From positions 217,893 through 281,892 of the forward strand of contig JAPDRN010000037.1 of NCBI GenBank assembly GCA_030247855.1: 64,000 nucleotides of DNA, written 5' to 3'. This document shows, in pieces, positions 56,735 through 64,000 of this stretch. The notes under the pieces were generated by a model. It saw only the letters and a list, made by a program, of their open reading frames with translations, was not told the DNA's origin and searched no databases. A program made the translations under genes and the position numbers. This stretch comes from Knufia peltigerae. Taxonomy: Eukaryota; Ascomycota; Eurotiomycetes; Chaetothyriales; Trichomeriaceae. The first letter of the stretch is position 1. Each line of letters starts with the position of its first letter.

Positions 56735-58750
56735 ATGTGGCTCGATCGACTGACTACAGGTTCCGGCACTCCCAGCGGCTCTATCACTCCCTCCAGACCG
56801 TATTCTCCCTCTCCGCGCAAGAACTCCCACCTCGGTCCTCTCCAACGCAGTGGTCTCGGGCTCTCCACAAACAGATCCAATTCGTCACTTGACTTGAGTG
56901 CCAACACATCTTCTTCGTCACTGGCACTGCCTCCAAGACCAACAAATGGCTCAACATTACGGTTCGAGCAGAAGCCGCCGCCAGAAGTGGCCGACCCCGT
57001 GAAGGTTTTGCGCGGGATACTAGGACAGACGGGAGACAAAGGGGATGCGGTCCCATCCAGCAAGGCAGGCCCTTCTGGGATAAGTACAATTGACTTTGGA
57101 GGTCTGAGTCTGCAAGAATTCGTCGATCAAGAGACCCTCCCACAAATCCGAGCCACAGATCATACAATAGACATCTCGGCCAAGCAAAACAGACAGAAAT
57201 ATAAAGATTTCCATGCGTCTATAGCAGAATGTGATGAAGTGCTCAAGACAGTCGAAACGTACTTGACCAACTTCAAGGCAGAATTAGGCCAAGTATCTGC
57301 GGAAATCGAAAATCTCCAGGCTCGTTCTATTCAGTTGAATGCTAAGCTTGACAATCGTCGTAACGTGGAACGACTTCTCGGTCCTGCAGTCGAAGATGTC
57401 AGCCTGTCACCCTATACCGTGAGGGCCATCGCCGAGGGCCCCATTGACGAAACCTTCCTGAAAGCACTCAACGAGATAGAAGCTCGATCTGCCATCGTCG
57501 CGGCCAAGGAGAAGAAGTCGGAACAGGTCAAAGCTCTCCAAGACCTCAAACCGATATTGGACGACCTTAAAGCCAAAGCGATCGAACGAATACGAGACTA
57601 CATAGTTGGTCAGATCAAAGCTCTCAGATCACCCAACATCAATGCCCAAGTCATCCAACAACAAACGTTCCTGAGGTATAAAGACCTATACGCCTTTCTC
57701 TCTCGTGCACACCCTACACTGGCCGAAGAGATTGCGCAAGCATATGTCAACACCATGAGATGGTACTATAGCAGCAACTTCACCCGGTATCAACAAGCAC
57801 TCACGTCCCTCCAACTGCACACATTCGATCAGTATGACCTCCTCGGGTCCGAACCTGCTCCTGCACGACGAGCTGTCCTCAGTGCCTCAAGCAAGGGTGG
57901 TCATGCACAACACGACGCGTTTGGGCTAGGCCGGCGGGAAGATGTGCTCAAATCGAAGAACGACACGGCATTACCAGCGTACCTCGTCGAGGACAGCAAG
58001 TCCACGCATTACCTTGAAACGCCCTTTCGCAACTTCAATCAAGCTCTCACCGACAACGTGTCGGCCGAATACTCGGTGGTCACCGAGCTGTTCTCGACGA
58101 GCACATTCCAGCAGCTATCGCGTCGGGTATCGGAGATCTTCGAACCGACATTCACCATGGGTCATAACCTCACCAAACAACTTGTCGAAGACACCAACGA
58201 CTGTCTCGGGATTTTACTGTGCGTGCGACTCAATCAGCATTTCGCATTCGAATTACAGCGACGGAAGATCCCCGTCGCCGATTCGTACATCAACTACACC
58301 AACATCCTCCTCTGGCCTCGGTTCCAAAAGGTTATGGACCTCCATCTCGAGTCCCTCAAAAGGGTTTCTCTACCGTCCACCCGGGGAGGCGCCAGTGCAG
58401 CGTTCTCGCTTGTCGGTGGCGGTGGCGGCGGGTCAGACGCGTCCAAGTCGTCACTCGCTCCGCACGCCATCACCCAACGCTTCGGCCAATTCTTGCATGG
58501 TATTCTCACGCTCAGCGCCGAGGCTGGGGACGACGAACCCGTCGCCAACAGTCTGGGTCGGTTACGGTCAGAGTACGAGACGCTCATGGGGAAATTGGCC
58601 AAGGGCGCAGGCGACACGAACAAACGGTCGAGGTACTTGTACAACAATTACAGTCTTGTCTTGACCATCATCAGCGACACCAAGGGAAAATTGGCCGATG
58701 AACAAAAGGAACACTATGGTGGGTTGGTGAGGGATATGAAAGGGAGGTAG
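56735..58750 (+). CDS. VPS52: GARP complex subunit Vps52
   Basis: Subunit of the GARP tethering complex (Vps51-54), which captures endosome-derived vesicles at the trans-Golgi network. Single exon, 671 residues. The first in-frame ATG after a TAG is at 56735 and gives MWLDRLTTGSGTPSGS, like fungal homologues. A disordered Ser/Pro-rich head (to about 105) is followed by the coiled-coil part (about 140-230: IAECDEVLKTVETYLTNFKA, then VSAEIENLQARSIQLNAKLD), the region that pairs with partner subunits. The conserved core (about 230-450) includes LLGPAVEDVSLSPYTVRAIA, then QQQTFLRYKDLYAFLSRAHP and YVNTMRWYYSSNFTRY. The C-terminal helical part ends NYSLVLTIISDTKGKLADEQ. Length matches the family. 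Confidence 0.93.
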   Translation: MWLDRLTTGSGTPSGSITPSRPYSPSPRKNSHLGPLQRSGLGLSTNRSNSSLDLSANTSSSSLALPPRPTNGSTLRFEQKPPPEVADPVKVLRGILGQTGDKGDAVPSSKAGPSGISTIDFGGLSLQEFVDQETLPQIRATDHTIDISAKQNRQKYKDFHASIAECDEVLKTVETYLTNFKAELGQVSAEIENLQARSIQLNAKLDNRRNVERLLGPAVEDVSLSPYTVRAIAEGPIDETFLKALNEIEARSAIVAAKEKKSEQVKALQDLKPILDDLKAKAIERIRDYIVGQIKALRSPNINAQVIQQQTFLRYKDLYAFLSRAHPTLAEEIAQAYVNTMRWYYSSNFTRYQQALTSLQLHTFDQYDLLGSEPAPARRAVLSASSKGGHAQHDAFGLGRREDVLKSKNDTALPAYLVEDSKSTHYLETPFRNFNQALTDNVSAEYSVVTELFSTSTFQQLSRRVSEIFEPTFTMGHNLTKQLVEDTNDCLGILLCVRLNQHFAFELQRRKIPVADSYINYTNILLWPRFQKVMDLHLESLKRVSLPSTRGGASAAFSLVGGGGGGSDASKSSLAPHAITQRFGQFLHGILTLSAEAGDDEPVANSLGRLRSEYETLMGKLAKGAGDTNKRSRYLYNNYSLVLTIISDTKGKLADEQKEHYGGLVRDMKGR

Positions 58751-58982
58751 ATTGCATACCTTTTTTTTGTCCAAAGGAGAGAGACCTAGGACTCTTAGGT
58801 TGATATAGGTAGCCTGTACGGATAATGATGATGTTAAATCATATCATTCTTGACAAAAGTCATTGATTTGGTACCGAGTTATACGCTACGGAGTACATTT
58901 TCTACGTTCCGTTTTGTATTTCACACAAAAGCCATCTCGTCGATAACTTTGCATAGTACAAAGTAGCATAGTATATCATCGT

Positions 58983-58999
58983 CACACACACACACACAC
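58983..58999. repeat. (CA)n microsatellite
   Basis: About eight perfect CA dinucleotides downstream of VPS52. Confidence 0.9.
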
Positions 59000-59079
59000 C
59001 CAGATGAATGCTTTTGTCCCATATTTGCCATGACCGCGTATCTTTGTATGACTGTAAGCTGTAGGGATCACAAGAGTTT

Positions 59080-59206
59080 GAGAGGTGGTTGAACCGGGGC
59101 CGAGAAACGGTTCAAATGGCTTGAGAAGTGGTTGGAAGAAGCTGAGAAGTGAATGAAATGGCCGGAGAAGCGGTCGGAATAAGCTGAGAAATGGATGAAA
59201 TGGCAA
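59080..59206. repeat. 21-bp tandem array, about six units
   Basis: Five contiguous 21-bp units begin GAGAA at 59102, 59123, 59144, 59165 and 59186, and a related 22-bp unit precedes them at 59080. Units 2 and 4, and units 3 and 5, are most alike, so a 42-bp higher-order period is visible. All units are open on the minus strand as Pro/Phe/Leu heptads. Confidence 0.9.
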
Positions 59207-60442
59207 CCTGCATCGACTTGGGACTATCTACTCCGTATACCGACGAGGAAAAGGGAAAAAGGCTTACCGACAACCTCCTCCTTTTGTGTACTTCCTTCGA
59301 CTCGAGTACTTACTCCGTGTCAGCCACTCCTGTTTACAGCCCTGTCTGCTCCGTAGAGCGCTCAAATTTTTCACTCCCGGGGCCTATTTTACAAGGCGCT
59401 ATGTTTGAGGCAAACCACGACGCCTAGCATTCACCTCCCCCAAGGTCGCCTCGCATGCCGCGACGAGAAATGTCTCAACTAAACGGAGGGAATTTTCACT
59501 CCTTTTTACCATGTAATAGTAGATAGAGGACACACCCTCATGGTCATCGAGGCGAGACTCGACAGTACATCATATTGGACCCCTGACAATCGAATTACCC
59601 ATTAGAGGTTGCACCCCGTTCAACAGTTGTTTCTTCTTTGCCCATCTCCTGAAAAGACTACTTCTACTCACAAGATCAAATTCTGGGTTAACGACAACGA
59701 CGACAATTATAATGGACCGTTTTGAAACCACAACAAGAACGAAATATGTGATACACGTCATCTTTAAAGGCCACTGCAGACTTGAAACCATACACGTCGG
59801 GGGCTATAGGAAAGCATCATGCGTTGTTACTTCTCACTCTGACTGACTTTGGACTGGCTCAATGGTCGATCAATACACTCGAATCCATATTGAATCTGAT
59901 TGATGCTGCCTGTAGGTAGTAAGGGAATTGAACTCAAAACCAATATAGCGATGATTACGATCACGACTACCCTCAGCACCATTATGGTGTACATGACTAC
60001 GAAAAGACAAGAAAAGGAAAAAAAAAGAGTTTGAAAAAAGAAATTGTGCTTTCATTGCCTTGTACTTATTTCATTTGATCCTTTTGTGTCGGAAGAAAAC
60101 ATTACCGTTGGTAACCCGACTCTTGAGTTCGGCTTCGTCAATGATGGTGTTTCGGTGGAAACATCACTCTCCTGCTTCCCCTGTGCGTGAATCACCCATC
60201 TCCTCAGACTCGAGGTATTGATTGTCGACCTGTCAGTTCATTGCGGACAACCCGGAATACCGCGATCTGAAACACCTTTGGTGCCACTACCACCACCACT
60301 CAACACGATCGCGGAGTCGGAAGTGGTCGACCGAAACAGTGGGCAGGGGAGGGGGAGAAGGGCGCACCCGGATGAGGGAGGAGGAGGAGAAGGGGCGGAC
60401 GAAGCACCCAATGGGGAGAAGGAAGAGCGAGGAAGTGACTCG

Positions 60443-60571
60443 TCTCCTAATCACCCATGGGTTCGTCCTTCTCGTTGTCGTTGTCTTCGTCCTCATCCTT
60501 GACATCGTCCTCAACACCCTTTGCGGCCTCTCCTTCTGAAGTAAAGAGTGCCGGAATCTCCTCGTCGCTCA
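60443..60571 (-). CDS. Possible small acidic protein or terminal exon
   Basis: A 42-codon ATG-initiated frame on the minus strand opens MSDEEIPALFTSEGEAAKG, continues with a dense Asp/Glu/Asn tract and stops after EPMGD. The composition is typical of acidic tails of nuclear proteins, and codon use looks fungal. It may be the last exon of a larger gene whose upstream exons I could not assemble. On the plus strand the same bases read as a hydrophobic stretch, which could equally be a chance effect. Confidence 0.25.
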
Positions 60572-60675
60572 TGCTTTGTGTGTCGATGGGTCCGTCTCCT
60601 TCTCTTTATCTCTGTAGTGCTGACGAGACCATCTTCCGAGAGGAAGGATCCATACGCCGTCGGTGGAGGCCATCT

Positions 60676-60695
60676 CTCGAACATGAACGCGTCCC
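60676..60695. repeat. Copy 1 of a duplicated segment
   Basis: The 20-mer CTCGAACATGAACGCGTCCC is identical to 61647-61666. About 35 bp on its left side are also alignable (roughly 70 % by eye) with gaps of three. Confidence 0.8.
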
Positions 60696-60822
60696 GTCGA
60701 GGTGATGATGAAGGCAGCCAAAGGCGAAACGTGAGGAAGAAGAAGCCAGGCCCCCAATGGGCAGGGGAAGAGAGGGGGACCCCCGATGGAAGAGGAGGAG
60801 GAGCAGGACAAACCCCCCAAAA

Positions 60823-60825
<3 letters not shown>

Positions 60826-60854
<29 letters not shown>
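60826..60854. repeat. (AGC)n trinucleotide repeat
   Basis: Nearly ten AGC units inside a GGA-rich tract; reads as Gln, Ala or Cys runs depending on frame. Confidence 0.95.
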
Positions 60855-60857
<3 letters not shown>

Positions 60858-61646
60858 GACCCCAATGGGGAGGAGGAGGGAGGGACAGGAACAAAACGAG
60901 GCGAAATGTGCCCACATCGATGTCCTCGACCCCCTAGCCGATCTCCATGTCATGGTCCTCTCTTTCTCTACACCACCAGGAGACCTGTCTTTCTCTCTCT
61001 CGCTCCATGCTTCCCGCCGGCACCCTTGAGGTCGATGCCCATTGGTAGAACCTTTCATAACGGCCGATGGACACGGTCTGTGCTTGAAAGACTTTGTCAG
61101 AGGAAAGACCGTTTTGCGCAAAGATGTTCAGACTTACAGTGGCAAAGGGCGTTCACGCCAGGGTAAGACTTGTCGACATGTTGGTATCTTCCCGAACGGG
61201 AAGACAACCGGAAGGGCGTCGGCGACTCTGATTCTTCGATCCGACATAGTTTCCCACTCTGTTCCTTCGTCGCGTAACTCTCCCCGGCTTCCGTTTCTGC
61301 TCGAGAAAAGGAAGACCACGAATGTCGGAGGGGAAAGGAGGCGACAGAGTCACAACCGTGGACCGATTGAGAGATCACCAGCGGTGGGGGACGACCGCGG
61401 GAGAAGAGGCGGAGGAGGAGGAACCGTGGGTCGATGGGCATGGCCGGCGTCGGTGGTGTAGGGGGAGGCAGTGGAGGCCCCGTCCAGCGTCCCAATATCA
61501 TTGCCATCACGGATGACACGAATGGTCACCCAGGCCCCCTTCAGCTGGAACTTGGCAGACCGACCCGAGACTAGATGTAACATCTTGAGTACATCTGTCG
61601 GGCCTGTCGCATCGCCGAGGGGCAGCCACACACCGCCAGGGAGGTA

Positions 61647-61666
61647 CTCGAACATGAACGCGTCCC
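61647..61666. repeat. Copy 2 of a duplicated segment
   Basis: Identical 20-mer to 60676-60695, same orientation, 971 bp away, with alignable left flank. Confidence 0.8.
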
Positions 61667-61962
61667 AACGAGAGAGTGTGGGACACTCGATTCCCTCATG
61701 ACGTCGCTGGCAAGGTCGCCAGCAGGGCCATAGACAAACCGGACGCGCCAATAAAGGACAAGCCTCCATCGACGCAATCGCATTCGTCCCCAGAAATGGG
61801 AGGAACGGAGTTCTCACCTCGTCGTTCTGACGATCCGAGACCCAGGCAGCAGGCAGGCGACCACACCGCAATGAGGCGGTATTCACCGTCACCCACGGCG
61901 CCAGCTCTTCTCTGAACAATCCCCTTCTTGTCGACAAGATATCCTCGAAGGATTTTGGTTTT

Positions 61963-61977
61963 TATATATATATATAT
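61963..61977. repeat. (TA)n microsatellite
   Basis: A short run of alternating T and A. Confidence 0.85.
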
Positions 61978-63613
61978 CCCATACAGAGATATATTTGTTT
62001 CGACAACATCACCACAACCACATCAATACGTCATCATTGTGCGTGCGGGCGTATTGTCTGTGTGTGTGTGCATGTGTCGAACGTGGCCCATTCTGAGAAG
62101 GTGCCGAGTATGATTCTTTGTCGGAACCAAAAGAATATGGACCGAAGGAAGGGCCCATGGTTTTCCGCACAGCAGCCTTGACAGAAGCTCTTCGTGATTT
62201 CCCCTGAACTGCCTGGAACATGCGGAGGGCCAGGCACACCTTTTCAATGCCAGCCCCGGCAAGGGGAGAGAGAAGTATCCATGTCCTGAAGCGGTGAACC
62301 AACCGCCTCTCCTCCAAAGCGCCAGGAACTCTCTCAATCTCGACATTTGCTCTCAATGAAGAGACGAGGAACAGAAAGACGGGAGGAGCGGATGTCGAGC
62401 AAGGCCGAGAACAAGTTGCTGATGTTGCTGCTGTTGTTGTCGCTGCTTCGGCTGTAGCGTGACCGAGACAGGGGGGAAGAATGAAAGAGAGGGGAGGCGG
62501 GGAACAGAGTGGCGACCTCAAGACGCCATTCGAAACACAAGGTGCGTCTAGGTCGAAGTACGACCGCACCAACCCCGTGCCGCATGACGGCGCGCACCTC
62601 AATTCTCCTCTTCTTCTCCTTCTGATGGGTTCTTCGCCCCCCAAGCTCAGGCAAGGACAGGGCAACAACCATCGGCGCGTCTGCCCAAGGGACAAGGCCG
62701 CTCCTCGTTGAAGAAATGGGAGAAATTTCGCAAGCGCAGACACAAACACAAGGTTCGGTTACAGTGTATTTGCGCCAACCTTGCCCGAGAACAACAACAA
62801 CAACAACAACACAAGGTGGTGATGTTTTGCGAGTTGTCGTTGTTGTTGTTTCCCCGCGGAGTGTGCTGGCCATGTCCCCTTTCTTTGGTTGAAATCATAT
62901 ATATATTTTTTACATTCATTTGTCATGAATGTATTGTTGGTTGTGGTACAGGTGTTTTGAGTGTGTACCGAATATCACAAGATAATAAATGTCATGAACT
63001 CCTTCAGGAGGGTTGTACGGAGTATGACATTTGAGGACAGTGTGCACATGTATTGGGATGCTGTCTGTGCATCATGTTGTTGTTGTTGTTTGTGCTGCTG
63101 TCCTTGAGTATTGTGATGTGATGTGATATGTTGTGTGAGGTGAGTTGTGGAAGTGGTCGTGTTGCTTGTTGTTGTCGTGTAAAGAGAGTTCTTTGGTATG
63201 TGGTGACTCCCCCCCCTTTCCCCCTCCATCGATGCAATGATATACAAAAGTATTTCATCACATCGACGGAGAGAAAAGGGGTTCCTTGTACTGTTGCTGT
63301 TGTTCTGTTGAGTGTTGTTCTGCTCTGTTGTGTATGAGAAGGAAAGAAAAACCCCAAAAAACCAAAAGATCCCGACGGATATTTATATGTCGACGATGAC
63401 ACCAATTAATCGTTTAGTGACTACGAAAGTCGCTGCTCTAGTACACCAGATGAATCAACTGCCTCACTCACTCGTCCCGCCAAGCGGTAGGTCTGGTGAA
63501 CAACCAATACAGAGTAAGAGAACGTGAAGTACCCGGGAGTTGTACAGTCGTAACCGTCACTTACCGACCTCGATCATTAACGCGTCTTTGCTCACACACA
63601 CTCACTCACACTC

Positions 63614-63651
63614 GTGTGTGTGTGTGAGAGAGAGAGAGAGTGAGAGAGAGA
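63614..63651. repeat. (GT)n(GA)n microsatellite
   Basis: A GT run passes into a GA run interrupted once by T; the flank to the left (CTCACTCACACTC) is itself repetitive. Confidence 0.9.
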
Positions 63652-64000
63652 ACGTGATTGGGGAAGAAGAAAAAGTAACCAAGCAGAATAGGCGACCATC
63701 ACACCATAAACAATACGTACAATGGCTCACAATGGTCAACAAGGCAATATGCAACAGAGTAACAAAGCAGGTAAACAAAAGCACATACACAATGATAGAA
63801 CAAAAGGGGGAAAAGACGTGAGGACCCTCGCAAAGTGAATCGTGAGGAATGGTGCATACTAGATAGAAGGACACACACACACAACTCGTGACAACTCACA
63901 TGTGCTCACTCCTAACGATTCATCACAGTTCAATCAGGATCTGGGAAAGGAAAAGCAACTACACAGACGTCACTCTTACTCACAATGGCACACGCTCACA

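Larger units (their letters stand above)
58751..64000. other. Gene-poor end of the window
   Basis: About 5.2 kb with no gene I can support. From 60200 to 62800 the sequence is GC-rich and several frames are open on both strands. Protein-like pieces on the minus strand include LPGGVWLPLGDATGPTDVLK (about 61600-61650), NIFAQNGLSSDKVFQAQTVS (about 61080-61140) and an acidic MSDEEIPALFTSEGEAAKGV (60571-60443, stop at once after the acidic tail). No set of splice sites joined them convincingly. The region also contains a 21-bp tandem array, a duplicated segment and several microsatellites. It may hold an intron-rich or decayed gene. Confidence 0.5.

Noticed and set aside
59880..59960. A tRNA-like T-loop (GAGTTCAATTCCC on the minus strand)
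   Set aside because: It does not match the GGTTCGANTCC B box, and no acceptor or D arm could be paired by eye.
61350..61937. A 195-codon minus-strand protein as a complete gene
   Set aside because: All three minus frames are partly open and protein-like pieces lie in different frames, so I could not choose one; it is described in the region entry instead.
60200..62800. An integrated viral or transposon sequence
   Set aside because: No polymerase, integrase, transposase motif or terminal repeat was seen; the idea rested only on absence of a recognisable gene.

Overview
The window is nuclear DNA of a filamentous ascomycete (Pezizomycotina). The evidence is short introns (about 41-131 nt) with GT-AG ends and CTAAC/CTGAC branch points, chitin and beta-glucan hydrolases, Mus7/Mms22-type and UBR1-type proteins, and compact, often divergent gene pairs. 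A Eurotiomycete, perhaps a black yeast of the Chaetothyriales, is my best guess from protein flavour; the sequence alone does not prove it. No tRNA, rRNA, CRISPR array or intact transposon was seen.

Layout. 0.1-1.9 kb: amino-acid permease (+). 2.4-4.5 kb: protoporphyrinogen oxidase (-). 5.0-7.1 kb: secreted GH18 chitinase with a Gly-Gln-Ser repeat linker (-). 7.1-9.8 kb: gene-poor, with the decayed remains of a fungal nuclease-like repetitive gene. 9.8-11.5 kb: divergent pair PYM (exon-junction complex) and a five-exon gene for the 70-residue complex III subunit QCR9. 12.6-19.0 kb: UBR1 N-recognin. 20.1-21.0 kb: single-pass membrane protein. 21.2-24.9 kb: glyoxalase-like protein and a GPI-anchored multicopper oxidase (-). 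26.2-27.3 kb: enoyl-CoA isomerase with a peroxisomal C-terminus, divergent from a PRKRIP1/DUF1168 protein. 29.2-30.6 kb: membrane SDR. 31.4-35.4 kb: Cid1-like terminal nucleotidyltransferase, divergent from TFIIF-alpha (36.1-38.2 kb). 38.8-45.1 kb: Mus7/Mms22 repair protein, assembled across one intron. 45.5-47.6 kb: tetraspan membrane protein. 48.6-49.9 kb: GH64 beta-1,3-glucanase. 50.0-51.1 kb: broken or unresolved gene. 51.9-52.5 kb: rhodanese. 53.0-55.0 kb: RRN7. 55.6-58.8 kb: divergent eIF5A and VPS52. 58.8-64.0 kb: no confident gene, but several repeats and a duplicated segment.

Most genes are housekeeping and do not form one pathway: transcription (TFG1, RRN7), RNA fate (PYM, PRKRIP1, Cid1-like), translation (eIF5A), protein turnover (UBR1), genome stability (Mms22), trafficking (VPS52) and mitochondrial or peroxisomal metabolism (HEM14, QCR9, rhodanese, isomerase). 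The accessory part is secreted wall-active enzymes (GH18, GH64, multicopper oxidase). I found no convincing new multi-gene system. The most interesting observations are a duplicated, protein-constrained 26-codon segment and a possible long isoform at the isomerase, a retainable in-frame intron in the same gene, a duplicated uncharacterised module in the terminal nucleotidyltransferase, two GC-AG introns, and two decaying genes.
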